DNA of 64,000 bases, taken from positions 1-64,000 of the forward strand of contig JAJZPR010000003.1 in the NCBI GenBank assembly GCA_021847835.1, written 5' to 3'. The position numbers and the translations under genes were made by a program. The notes beneath the pieces are model-generated. The model was given only the letters and a program-made list of their open reading frames with translations, was not told the DNA's origin and ran no database searches. The stretch comes from Pseudomonadota bacterium. GTDB lineage: Bacteria; Pseudomonadota; Gammaproteobacteria; Burkholderiales; Thiobacillaceae. Positions 11,381 through 19,768 of the stretch are shown here, piece by piece (position 1 is the first letter of the stretch; every line of letters starts with the position of its first letter).

Positions 11381-11980
11381 ATGAATACCAAGTTGGCAGC
11401 GCTCATGCTGGCAAGCCTTGCCGCCGCAAGCCACCTGCCGGCCCAGGCCAGCACGGAAGAGGACATGAAGGCGATGGAAGCCGCCGCCGAACGCGTGAAG
11501 AAAGGCGCTGACGATTTCCGTGCCGAACTCCAGCGCGTACGCGAGGAGCGCAAGCGCCTGCAGGAAGAACAAAAACGCATGCAGGCGCAGCAGGAGGCGG
11601 AGCGCAGGCGCGAGGCCGAAGAGGCGCGCGAGCAGGAGAAAAAGGACGCCGCCGCACTGGCGGCAGCCAGGCAGGAAAAAGAGCGTGCCGCACTGGCGGC
11701 GGCGCAGGAAAAGGCGCGCAAGGAAGCCGCAGCCCGCGCGGCGGAAGCCGAGCGCAAGCGCAAGGCCGAACTGGCGGCGCAGCGCGACAAGGAAGAGCGC
11801 ATGGCGCGCGCCCAGGCGGCCCTCATGCAGATGAAGCAACAGAGCGGCCCGACCGGGTACGGTGGCGATACCGATGTCTCGCCCCAACAGGCGGCGCCGC
11901 GCGAATTGACGCCGCAGGAACGCGCGATCAAGGCCTTGCAGGAAGCGAAAGCGCAGAAGGGGCCCAGGGGGATGGAGTGA
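11381..11980 (+). CDS. Exported coiled-coil protein of unknown function
   Basis: 199 residues with a strong ribosome site (AAGGAGAAACCCC before the ATG). Residues 1-23 form a signal peptide (ASLAAASHLPAQAS, cleavage after QA). The rest, about residues 30-155, is a nearly uninterrupted charged helix rich in Arg, Glu, Ala, Lys and Gln (RVREERKRLQEEQKRM, RRREAEEAREQEKKD), predicted as a coiled coil. The tail after ~155 is Gly/Pro-rich and disordered. Low-complexity composition prevents family assignment. The 192 bases before it hold no other gene. Probably periplasmic. Confidence 0.6.
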   Translation: MNTKLAALMLASLAAASHLPAQASTEEDMKAMEAAAERVKKGADDFRAELQRVREERKRLQEEQKRMQAQQEAERRREAEEAREQEKKDAAALAAARQEKERAALAAAQEKARKEAAARAAEAERKRKAELAAQRDKEERMARAQAALMQMKQQSGPTGYGGDTDVSPQQAAPRELTPQERAIKALQEAKAQKGPRGME

Positions 11981-12001
11981 TGTCCCGGGCGGCGGCAGGG
12001 C

Positions 12002-13048
12002 CTAGCCCAGGCTGATGCCGAGGGCGCGGCCGATGAAGTAGGTGGCCGCGCCGGCTGTGCCGCCGATGCCGAGCATGCGCAGGCCCCCCAGCATGGCGCG
12101 GCGGCCGGTGAACAGGCTCAGGATCGCGCCCACGCCGAACAGCGCCACGCCCGTCAGCGCAACGCTGATGGGCAGCGGCTGGGCGGCGAAAGGCAGGATG
12201 AACGGAAACAGCGGGATGATGGCGCCCGCGGCGAAAGCCAGGAAAGAGGCGACTGCGGCCTTCACCGGCGAGCCGAGTTCGTCCGGGTTCAGCCCCAGTT
12301 CCTCGCGCGCCAGCGTGTCGAGCGCGCGTTCCGGATCCCGGAACAGACGGCGGGCGAGGCTTTCCGCCTCGTCCTTCGGGATGCCCTTGGCGGCATAAAT
12401 CAGGGCGAGTTCGGCAGCCTCTTCCTCGGGATATTGTTCCAGTTCCTCGCGTTCGAGGCCGATCTGGTATTCGAACATCTCGCGCTGCGAGCGCACCGAC
12501 ACGTATTCCCCGGCGGCCATGGACAAGGCGCCCGCCAGCAGGCCGGCGCTGCCGGTGAGCAGGATGACGCCGCTTTCCGCAGTGGCACCGGCCACACCCA
12601 GGATGAGCGCGGCGTTGGAAACCAGGCCGTCGTTCACGCCAAACACCGCGGCGCGCAGGGTGTTGCCGGCGCCCGAGCCCTGGTGGCGGCGGCCGATCTC
12701 CTCGACGTTCACCGGCATGCGGTGCGGCAGCGGCGAGGTGTACAGCGACATGCCGCGCACCTTCATGGCGGAGAGTATCGGGCGCAGCGTGCGCGGCCTG
12801 AAGCGGCGCGTCAGGCCTGAAACCAGCCGCGCGCGCAGATCGGGCCTGAAATCGGCTGGCACCTTGCCGCCTTCTTTCCGGATCACTTCCGACCAGATGC
12901 CGGACTGTTCCTCGGCCGCCCTCGCCAGTTCCTCGAACAGGGCCTGCCGCGGCGTGCCGGCCTCGGCCAGCGCCACCGCGCGATACAGATAGGCCGAGCG
13001 TTTTTCCTCTTGCCAGCCTGCGAGGGCGTGTTCGAGCCTGCTCGTCAT
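12002..13048 (-). CDS. VIT1/CCC1-family membrane protein with N-terminal ferritin-like helix region
   Basis: 348 residues starting at the ATG at 13048, whose A is shared with the TGA of the upstream comM gene (TGATG), so translation is probably coupled. About the first 120 residues are helical and acidic (EEKRSAYLYRAVALAEAG, FEELARAAEEQSGIW), resembling the rubrerythrin-like domain found on some of these transporters. The rest carries GAGNTLRAAVFGVNDGLVSNA and GLLAGALSMAAGEYVSVRSQ, diagnostic of the VIT1/CCC1 iron/manganese transporter family, and ends with about three membrane helices. The likely role is moving Fe2+ or Mn2+ across the inner membrane. Metal and direction are not decided by sequence. 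Confidence 0.85.
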   Translation of the reverse strand: MTSRLEHALAGWQEEKRSAYLYRAVALAEAGTPRQALFEELARAAEEQSGIWSEVIRKEGGKVPADFRPDLRARLVSGLTRRFRPRTLRPILSAMKVRGMSLYTSPLPHRMPVNVEEIGRRHQGSGAGNTLRAAVFGVNDGLVSNAALILGVAGATAESGVILLTGSAGLLAGALSMAAGEYVSVRSQREMFEYQIGLEREELEQYPEEEAAELALIYAAKGIPKDEAESLARRLFRDPERALDTLAREELGLNPDELGSPVKAAVASFLAFAAGAIIPLFPFILPFAAQPLPISVALTGVALFGVGAILSLFTGRRAMLGGLRMLGIGGTAGAATYFIGRALGISLG

Positions 13049-14538
13049 CAGTTGAATGCCCGCCGGTACTGGATGGCTTCGGCAAGATGGCCGGGCTCGA
13101 TGCGCTCGGCGCCGGCGAGGTCGGCCAGGGTCAAGGCCAGCTTCAGGATGCGATGGTAGGCGCGCGCCGAAAGATTGAGCCGCGCGATGGCCTGCCTGAC
13201 CAGGGCTTCGCCCGCGGGGTCGAGCTGGCAGTGGCGTTCGATTTCTTTCGGCGCCAGCGCCGCGTTGGGCTTGTCCTGGCGTTCGGATTGGCGTGCGCGG
13301 GCGCGGCTGACGCGCTCGCGCACGGCGCTGCTGGGCTCGGCAGAAGCCTTCGCCATGAGTTCGTTTTCCGGCAGGGCCGGCACCTCGATCTGGATGTCGA
13401 TGCGATCGAGCAGCGGGCCGGAGATTTTTCCCCGATAGCGCGCAACCTGGTCCGGCGTGCAGCGGCACTTGCCGTTGGGGTGCCCCAGATAGCCGCAGGG
13501 ACAGGGGTTCATGGCGGCAATGAGCTGGAAGCGCGCAGGAAACTCGGCCTGGCGGGCGGCGCGCGAAATCGTGATGTGGCCGGATTCAAGCGGCTCGCGC
13601 AGCACTTCCAGCACTTTTCTGTCGAACTCCGGCAGTTCGTCCAGAAACAGCACGCCGTGGTGCGCGAGCGAAATCTCGCCCGGGCGTGGATTGCCGCCGC
13701 CGCCCACGAGCGCGACGGCGGAGGCGGTATGGTGCGGCGCGCGGAAAGGGCGCTGGCGCCAGGTTTCGATCCTGAAGCCGCCATTGAGCGAAGCGACCGC
13801 GGCCGAGGCCAGCGCCTCGTCCTCGGTCATGGGCGGCAGGATGCCGGGAAAGCAGGAGGCCAGCAGCGATTTTCCCGTGCCCGGCGGGCCGGACATCAGC
13901 ACCGAGTGCGCGCCTGCCGCCGCCACCTCCAGCGCGCGCCTGGCCGCGGCCTGGCCTTTCACGTCGGCAAGATCGGCGTAGATCGGCTGGCTGGCCTGGC
14001 CGCCGGCCTGGGGGCGGGAAAGCGCGTCCCGTCCCGCGAGATGCGCGCAGACCTGGGCGAGCGAAGCGGCCGCCAGCACATCGGCATTCTCCACCAGCGC
14101 GGCTTCGCGCGCGGAAAGCTCGGGCAGCAGCAGCGTGCGCCCGCCGTTTTTCGCAGCCAGCGTCATGGCCAGGGCGCCGCGGATGGGGCGCAGTTCCCCG
14201 GTCAGGGCGAGCTCGCCCGCGTATTCGTATTGATCGAGGCGATCGGCAGGCAGCTGCCCGGAGGCCGCGAGGATGGCCAGTGCAATGGGCAGGTCGAAGC
14301 GGCCGGATTCCTTGGGCAGGTCGGCGGGCGCGAGATTGACGGTGATGCGCCGCGCGGGGAATTCGAAGCCCGTGTTCTGGATGGCGGCGCGAACCCTGTC
14401 GCGCGCTTCCTTGACTTCGGTTTCCGGCAGGCCGACCAGCGTGAACGAAGGCAGGCCGCCCGCCAGATGCGCTTCCACGTGCACCTTCGGGGCGGCAAGC
14501 CCGTCCAGCGCGCGGCTGATCAGAACGGCGACGGCCAA
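13048..14538 (-). CDS. comM: ComM/YifB family AAA+ ATPase (Mg-chelatase-like)
   Basis: 496 residues from a TTG at 14538 (AAGAGCA before it); no ATG is available at the family start MAVAVLISRALDG. The N-terminal half is the ComM/Lon-protease-like fold (GLPSFTLVGLPETEVKEARDR split over the start). Then comes the AAA+ core: LADVKGQAAARRALEVAA, Walker A GPPGTGKS, Walker B VLFLDELPEF, and a Mg-chelatase type C-terminal lid. ComM homologs are hexameric helicases that speed branch migration during natural transformation. It lies between ubiK and the VIT1-like gene, and overlaps the latter by one base. Confidence 0.92.
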   Translation of the reverse strand: MAVAVLISRALDGLAAPKVHVEAHLAGGLPSFTLVGLPETEVKEARDRVRAAIQNTGFEFPARRITVNLAPADLPKESGRFDLPIALAILAASGQLPADRLDQYEYAGELALTGELRPIRGALAMTLAAKNGGRTLLLPELSAREAALVENADVLAAASLAQVCAHLAGRDALSRPQAGGQASQPIYADLADVKGQAAARRALEVAAAGAHSVLMSGPPGTGKSLLASCFPGILPPMTEDEALASAAVASLNGGFRIETWRQRPFRAPHHTASAVALVGGGGNPRPGEISLAHHGVLFLDELPEFDRKVLEVLREPLESGHITISRAARQAEFPARFQLIAAMNPCPCGYLGHPNGKCRCTPDQVARYRGKISGPLLDRIDIQIEVPALPENELMAKASAEPSSAVRERVSRARARQSERQDKPNAALAPKEIERHCQLDPAGEALVRQAIARLNLSARAYHRILKLALTLADLAGAERIEPGHLAEAIQYRRAFN

Positions 14539-14547
14539 TGCTCTTGC

Positions 14548-14799
14548 TTAGTCCTTGTCGGGCTGGTGGCGCGCTTCCAGTTCCTTCAGCCGCGCATCCA
14601 GTTGCGAGAGTTTTTCGCGGGTGCGCGAGAGCAGTTCGGCCTGCACGTCGAATTCCTCGCGCGTGACCAGATCGAGCTTGGCGAGCCAGCCGCTGAGGCC
14701 GGCCTTGAGATTCTGCTCCAGGTCGCGCGCGGGCGATTGCCTGAATATCTCGCCGAGTTTTTGAGCGAACTGGTCCAGATTGAAAGCGGAGGGGCGCAT
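14548..14799 (-). CDS. ubiK: UbiK/YqiC (BMFP) ubiquinone biosynthesis accessory factor
   Basis: 83 residues, typical length. N-terminal amphipathic helix (FNLDQFAQKLGEIF) followed by REEFDVQAELLSRTREKLSQ split around the conserved EEFD and a C-terminal coiled coil ending in KELEARH, the BMFP signature. UbiK forms a trimer, binds UbiJ and helps the hydroxylases of aerobic ubiquinone synthesis at the membrane. It is immediately upstream of comM (9-base gap), a common pairing in proteobacteria. Confidence 0.88.
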   Translation of the reverse strand: MRPSAFNLDQFAQKLGEIFRQSPARDLEQNLKAGLSGWLAKLDLVTREEFDVQAELLSRTREKLSQLDARLKELEARHQPDKD

Positions 14800-14983
14800 G
14801 AAAATTCAGCCGGAAGTTTTGCTGTGGAAAGTGTAGCAGAGGCAGCCGGGAGATTTGGATGGGTTTTTACCTGCACCAATGCAGGGCGGTGTTGCGAAAA
14901 GCAGACCCCAAATCGGTGCGGCGGTTTGCGACGGTTGTCCGCAATGGATGCCTAACTGATTGTATTAACGATTGTTTTTTGGC

Positions 14984-14999
14984 TGGCATGGGCTGTGCT
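14984..14999 (+). promoter_or_regulatory. Sigma-54 promoter of torF-glnK-amtB
   Basis: TGGCATGGGCTGTGCT fits the -24/-12 consensus: GG at 14985-14986 and GC at 14997-14998 with exactly ten bases between. It lies 55 bases before the start codon. Possible enhancer half-sites TGCACCA (14872-14878) and GGTGC (14915-14919) lie upstream. NtrC-type nitrogen control is expected for glnK-amtB. Confidence 0.7.
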
Positions 15000-15053
15000 T
15001 AGCGTGTTGTGCAGCAAGCGCAATTTCAAAAACCTTACTGAAAGGACATGTAC

Positions 15054-15806
15054 ATGAAACTAAAATCTCTTTCCCTGCTGGTGATGACTGTCCTGGCGGC
15101 GCCGGTTTTGGTTCAGGCGGACGACAGCCCGCACAGTTTTACCGGCAACGTCAGCCTGACTTCGGATTATGTCTTCCGCGGCGTTTCCCAGACTCAGAAT
15201 GGCCCGGCCATCCAGGGCGGGTTCGACTACAGCCACAAGAGCGGCTTCTACGTCGGAACCTGGGCCTCCAACGTGGCCTGGGTCAACGAGGGCGGGTACA
15301 AGGATGACAGCAGCATGGAGATCGACCTCTACGGCGGTTTCCGCGGTTCCATGGGCCCTGTCGGCTACGACCTCGGCTTGATTACGTATTACTACCCGGG
15401 CGACGACATCGCGGGCGTCAAGAGCCCCGATACCACCGAAGTCTACGTTGGCGCCAGCTGGGAATTCCTGAGCCTGAAGTACAGCCACGTCGTGTCCAGC
15501 AACTTCATCGGCTGGTATGACTACGCCAACAGCAAGAGCAGCCGCAACAGCAAGTACCTTGAGCTGAACGCCACCCACGACCTCGGCGGCGGCTGGGGCG
15601 TGCTGGGACATGTCGGCCATCAGTGGGTCAACAATATCGGCGATGCCAATTACACCGACTGGAAGCTGGGTGTCACCAAGGACATCGGCTTCGGCGTCGT
15701 CACCCTGGCCTACAGCGACACCAATGCGGATGAGGCTTTCTACACGATTGCCGGCGAGGAAATCGCCGATGGCCGCGTGTTCGCGTCCTTCTCCAGGACC
15801 TTCTGA
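15054..15806 (+). CDS. TorF-family putative outer-membrane porin
   Basis: 250 residues from the ATG at 15054; AGGA at 15043-15046 is 7 bases from it but only 1 base from an earlier ATG at 15048. Signal peptide ends LVQA-DDS. The mature part begins SFTGNVSLTSDYVFRGVSQT, the hallmark of the TIGR02001/Gcw_chp family, and continues as amphipathic beta strands to a terminal Phe (FASFSRTF), as outer-membrane barrels do. Placed first in an operon with glnK and amtB behind a sigma-54 promoter, it probably admits a nitrogen compound under starvation. Substrate untested. Confidence 0.85.
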   Translation: MKLKSLSLLVMTVLAAPVLVQADDSPHSFTGNVSLTSDYVFRGVSQTQNGPAIQGGFDYSHKSGFYVGTWASNVAWVNEGGYKDDSSMEIDLYGGFRGSMGPVGYDLGLITYYYPGDDIAGVKSPDTTEVYVGASWEFLSLKYSHVVSSNFIGWYDYANSKSSRNSKYLELNATHDLGGGWGVLGHVGHQWVNNIGDANYTDWKLGVTKDIGFGVVTLAYSDTNADEAFYTIAGEEIADGRVFASFSRTF

Positions 15807-15864
15807 TTATCAACCAGGCGGGAGCAGCAAGCAGCCGCTCCTCTTCCCCCTGCCATCAATTTAG

Positions 15865-16212
<348 letters not shown>

Positions 16213-16223
16213 GGGGAAAACAC

Positions 16224-17651
16224 ATGAACAAATGGCTTGCAAGTTTGGGTTTGATCTTGAGTCTCGGCCTGGTTGCGCCGGTGTGGGCGGAAGAGCCGGC
16301 CGCAGCGCCTGTTGCCGAAGAATCCGCCGCCCCGGCCGCGGAGGCCGGAGCTTCTGCGGAGGCGGCGCCCGCTGAAGCCGCTGCGCCTGCCGAGGCGGAA
16401 GCGCCCGCTCCGGTTCCCGACAAGGGCGATACGGCCTGGATGATGCTTTCCACCCTGCTGGTCATTCTGATGATCATCCCGGGCGTGGCGCTGTTCTATG
16501 GCGGCCTGGTGCGCGCCAAGAACATGCTCTCGGTGCTGACCCAGGTCATGGCCATCTTCTGCATGATCTCCATCCTGTGGGCGGTGTACGGCTACTCGCT
16601 GGCCTTCGGTGACGGCGGCGGCATGAACTGGGCGATCGGCGACCTTTCCAAGCTGTTCCTCGCGGGCATTACCGCGGACAGCACGGCTGCGACCTTCACC
16701 GACGGCGTGGTCATTCCCGAACTGGTGTTCGTGTCCTTCCAGTTGACCTTTGCCGCCATCACCGTGGCGCTGATCGTCGGCGGCCTGGCCGAGCGCGTGA
16801 AGTTCTCTGCGCTGATGGTGTTCGGCACGCTGTGGTTTACCTTCTCCTACCTGCCGATCACGCACATGGTGTGGGCGGCGGGCGGCTACCTGTTCGAGCA
16901 CGGCGCGCTCGATTTCGCGGGTGGCACCGTGGTGCACATCAACGCCGGCATTGCCGCGCTGGTGGGCGCCGTCGTGCTGGGCAAGCGCATCGGCTACGGC
17001 CACGACGCCATGCCCCCGCACAGCCTGCCCATGACCATGATCGGCGCCTCGCTGCTGTGGGTGGGCTGGTTCGGCTTCAACGCCGGTTCCAACCTCGAAG
17101 CCACCGGCGGCGCGGGCCTCGCCTTCATCAACACCATTTTGGCGACGGCCGCGGCCGGCATGGGCTGGATGCTGACCGAGTGGGTGCTGCGCGGCAAGCC
17201 CTCGATGCTGGGCATCGCCTCCGGCGTGGTGGCCGGCCTGGTGGCGGTAACGCCTGCGGCCGGCTTGGTCGGTCCCATGGGCGCGATCGTGCTGGGCGCG
17301 ATCGCCGGCGTGGTCTGCCTGTGGGGCGTGTCCGGGCTGAAGAAGATGTTCGGCTACGACGACTCGCTCGACGTGTTCGGCATCCACGGCGTGGGCGGCA
17401 TCATCGGCGCCATCGGTACCGGCATCTTCGTGTCGCCCGCGCTGGGCGGCGTGGGCGTGGACGATTATTCCATGGGCGGCCAAGTCCTCACCCAGGCCAC
17501 CGGCGTGCTCATCACCATCGTGTGGTCGGGTTTGGTCAGCCTGGTGGCGTTCAAGCTGATCGACATGACGATGGGCTTGCGCGTCAGCGAGGAGGAGGAG
17601 CGCGAAGGGCTGGACACCGCCAGCCACGGCGAACGCGCCTACAACATGTAG
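16224..17651 (+). CDS. amtB: Ammonium transporter
   Basis: 475 residues. A signal peptide (SLGLVAPVWA-EE) is followed by an unusual Ala/Glu/Pro-rich linker to about residue 65, then eleven membrane helices of the Amt/Mep/Rh family. The pore shows the first conserved histidine in YLPITHMVWAAGGYLF and the second in FGIHGVGGIIGA; WFGFNAGSNLEA is the family signature. It conducts ammonium at low concentration and is gated by GlnK binding to its C-terminal tail, which is present (RVSEEEEREGLD). Last gene of the sigma-54 operon, followed by a terminator. Confidence 0.96.
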   Translation: MNKWLASLGLILSLGLVAPVWAEEPAAAPVAEESAAPAAEAGASAEAAPAEAAAPAEAEAPAPVPDKGDTAWMMLSTLLVILMIIPGVALFYGGLVRAKNMLSVLTQVMAIFCMISILWAVYGYSLAFGDGGGMNWAIGDLSKLFLAGITADSTAATFTDGVVIPELVFVSFQLTFAAITVALIVGGLAERVKFSALMVFGTLWFTFSYLPITHMVWAAGGYLFEHGALDFAGGTVVHINAGIAALVGAVVLGKRIGYGHDAMPPHSLPMTMIGASLLWVGWFGFNAGSNLEATGGAGLAFINTILATAAAGMGWMLTEWVLRGKPSMLGIASGVVAGLVAVTPAAGLVGPMGAIVLGAIAGVVCLWGVSGLKKMFGYDDSLDVFGIHGVGGIIGAIGTGIFVSPALGGVGVDDYSMGGQVLTQATGVLITIVWSGLVSLVAFKLIDMTMGLRVSEEEEREGLDTASHGERAYNM

Positions 17652-17677
17652 ACAATCCTGTGCATTTCCGTGATTCG

Positions 17678-17700
17678 GGCGCCTGCGGGCGCCCTTTTTT
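17678..17700 (+). terminator. Intrinsic terminator after amtB
   Basis: Stem GGGCGCC (17678-17684) with GGCGCCC (17689-17695), TGCG loop, five T at 17696-17700 (a sixth base is A). It closes the torF-glnK-amtB operon. Confidence 0.9.
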
Positions 17701-17740
17701 ATTGTCCGGCGGCGCCGATTTGGTTACGCTTGAGGCCTGA

Positions 17741-17804
17741 ATTCCATTTCCAAATCAAGAAGCGCATTGATGGCCCTGCGATCCGTTTGATTCGGAAATG
17801 GAAT
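17741..17804. repeat. 18-bp inverted repeat upstream of the P-loop/metA operon
   Basis: Arms 17741-17758 (ATTCCATTTCCAAATCAA) and 17787-17804 match at 17 of 18 positions around a 28-base loop. It lies after the amtB terminator and 23 bases before the next start codon, so it is probably within the leader or promoter of that operon. AT-rich compared with the neighbourhood. No T tract, so not a terminator. Confidence 0.75.
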
Positions 17805-17826
17805 ACCCGAGACGATCAGCTCAATA

Positions 17827-18726
17827 ATGAAATTCACCCCGCAATCCTTCCGCGACTGGAAAACCAAGCGCATCACCCTGCTCGGCATGTCGGGCGTGGG
17901 CAAGACCTACATCTCCACGCTGCTGAGAAGCTATGACTGGTTCCACTTTTCCGGCGATTACCGCATCGGCACGCGCTACCTGGACGAGCCCATCCTCGAC
18001 ATCATCAAGCAGCAGGCGATGCAGGTGCCGTTCCTGCGCGATCTCTTGCGGCGCGACTGGATCGACATCAAGAACAACATCAAGATCCACGACCTTGGCC
18101 CGGTGCTGGCCTTCGTCGGCAAGCTCGGCGGGCCGGAGTGGGGCGGCTTGGGCCTGGAGGAGTTCTCGCGCCGCCAGGCCATGTACCGCGAGGCGGAGAT
18201 CGCCGCCATGCGCGACGTGCCCGAGTTCATCCGCAAGGGCCAGGAAATCTACGGCTACCCGCATTTCGTCAACGATGTCGGCGGCAGCCTGTGCGAACTC
18301 GACGAGCCCGGCGTGATCGAGTTGCTGGCCGAACACACGCTCATCCTGTACATCCAGACCACCACGCGCGAGGAGGAGAACACCCTCATCCGCCGCGCGC
18401 AGAGCGACCCCAAGCCCTTGTATTACCGGCCGGCGTTTCTGGCTGAAAATCTGCCGGTGTACCTGCGCGAGAAGGGCCTCGGCTACGTGGCGCAGATCGA
18501 GCCGAATGACTTCACGCGCTGGGTGTTCCCGCGCCTGTTCCATTCGCGCCTGCCGCGCTACGAGGCGATTGCCGGCCCGCACGGCTACACGGTGACTTCG
18601 CAGGAAATCTCGCAGGTGCGCGACGAAGCCGATTTTCTCGCCCTGGTGGAAACTGCGATCGCACGCAAGGAATCAGGGATCAGGGATCAGGAATCGGGAG
18701 AAGCGAATGCCGCTGGTCGCGCATAA
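17827..18726 (+). CDS. P-loop NTP-binding protein of unknown function, coupled to metA
   Basis: 299 residues. A Walker A motif GMSGVGKT sits at residues ~19-26; the following text (FHFSGDYRIGTRYLDEP) resembles small nucleoside/shikimate kinase-like folds, but the protein is longer and I cannot place it in a named family. A candidate Walker B-like strand is HTLILYIQTT. No membrane segments. The last ~20 residues (ESGIRDQESGEAN) are encoded by a heptamer repeat and look like a late extension. It overlaps metA by 20 bases, so the two are co-translated; a role in methionine or sulfur metabolism is inference from context only. Confidence 0.7.
   Translation: MKFTPQSFRDWKTKRITLLGMSGVGKTYISTLLRSYDWFHFSGDYRIGTRYLDEPILDIIKQQAMQVPFLRDLLRRDWIDIKNNIKIHDLGPVLAFVGKLGGPEWGGLGLEEFSRRQAMYREAEIAAMRDVPEFIRKGQEIYGYPHFVNDVGGSLCELDEPGVIELLAEHTLILYIQTTTREEENTLIRRAQSDPKPLYYRPAFLAENLPVYLREKGLGYVAQIEPNDFTRWVFPRLFHSRLPRYEAIAGPHGYTVTSQEISQVRDEADFLALVETAIARKESGIRDQESGEANAAGRA
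18672..18699. repeat. Four-copy heptamer tandem repeat
   Basis: ATCAGGG, ATCAGGG, ATCAGGA, ATCGGGA in direct tandem. It encodes the tail of the P-loop protein and its last unit supplies the GGGAG ribosome site of metA. A related stretch (GCCAGGAACCAGGGATC on the minus strand) occurs at 24348-24364, again at a junction of overlapping genes. Confidence 0.75.
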
Positions 18727-19768
18727 CGATCTCCCCGCATTCGAGCGCCTGCGCAAGGAGCGGGTGACGGTGCTCACGCGCGAGCGCGCGGCCAACCAGG
18801 TCATCCGCGAGCTGCATGTGGGCCTGCTCAACATGATGCCGGACGCCGCGCTGGAGGCGACCGAGCGCCAGTTCTTCCGGCTGGTGGGCGAGAGCAATCC
18901 CATCGCGCAGTTCTACGTGCATCCCTTCACCATCCCCGCGCTGCCGCGCGGCGAGGCCGGCCAGGCGCACATCGACCGCTACTACGAGAGCTTCGACGCC
19001 ATCCGCGAGCAGGGCCTGGACGCGCTCATCATCACCGGCGCCAACGTCACCCATGCCGACCTGTCGGAAGAGCCGTTCTGGAATCCGCTCATCGAGGTGA
19101 TCGACTGGGCCTGGGGCAATGTCACCTCGACGCTGTGCTCCTGCCTGGCGACCCATGCGGTGATGCAGTTCCGCCACGGCCAGAAGCGCGTGAAACAGCC
19201 GAAAAAAATCTGGGGCGTGTTCGAGCACCGCGTGACCGAACCGCGCCATCCGCTGGTGGCGGACGTCAACACACGCTTCGACGTGCCGCATTCGCGCTGG
19301 AACGATGTTTCTCGCGCCCAGTTCGAGCAGGCGGGGTTGCATGTGCTGGCGGAAAGCGAAGCTGCCGGCGTGCACCTAGCGGTGTCCGCGGACGGCCTGC
19401 GCACCGTGTTCTTCCAGGGCCACCCCGAATACGACACGGTGTCGCTGCTCAAGGAATACAAGCGCGATGCGCTGCTGGCGGCGCAGGGCAGGCTGTCGCG
19501 CCCGCCGTTTCCTGAAAACTACTTCGACGATTTTTCGCGCGCGGTGTTGAACGAATACTCCGCCCGCCTCGATGCGGGCGAGAAGCCGGAATTTCCGGAG
19601 CCGCTGCTGCTGCCGCATCTGGACAACACCTGGCACGACACCGCGGAGGCCGTGGTCGGCAACTGGATAGGCTGCGTGTACCAGGTCACGCACAGCGACC
19701 GCAAGCAGCCCTTCATGGACGGCATCGATCCCGACAACCCCTTGGGACTCTACGGCAAAGATGGCTGA
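18707..19768 (+). CDS. metA: Homoserine O-acyltransferase, MetA family (homoserine O-succinyltransferase-like)
   Basis: 353 residues with ribosome site GGGAG six bases before the ATG. The fold is the glutamine-amidotransferase-like MetA type: nucleophile Cys146 in TSTLCSCLATH, and His239/Glu241 in FFQGHPEYD. It activates homoserine by acylation, the first committed step of methionine synthesis; metH at 7-10.7 kb completes it. In E. coli MetA a glycine in the GAPLG loop favours succinyl-CoA and a glutamate favours acetyl-CoA; here the aligned position looks like Thr115 (GANVT), so the acyl donor is uncertain. Overlaps the P-loop gene before it and the mlaE-like gene after it. Confidence 0.9.
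   Translation: MPLVAHNDLPAFERLRKERVTVLTRERAANQVIRELHVGLLNMMPDAALEATERQFFRLVGESNPIAQFYVHPFTIPALPRGEAGQAHIDRYYESFDAIREQGLDALIITGANVTHADLSEEPFWNPLIEVIDWAWGNVTSTLCSCLATHAVMQFRHGQKRVKQPKKIWGVFEHRVTEPRHPLVADVNTRFDVPHSRWNDVSRAQFEQAGLHVLAESEAAGVHLAVSADGLRTVFFQGHPEYDTVSLLKEYKRDALLAAQGRLSRPPFPENYFDDFSRAVLNEYSARLDAGEKPEFPEPLLLPHLDNTWHDTAEAVVGNWIGCVYQVTHSDRKQPFMDGIDPDNPLGLYGKDG

Noticed and set aside
13087-14955. 622-codon plus-strand open frame opposite comM/ubiK
   Set aside because: Shadow frame of high-GC genes; it crosses two real minus-strand genes.
17705-17826. SAM riboswitch upstream of the metA operon
   Set aside because: The only structure is the long AT-rich inverted repeat; none of the conserved SAM-II or SAM-alpha core sequences are visible.
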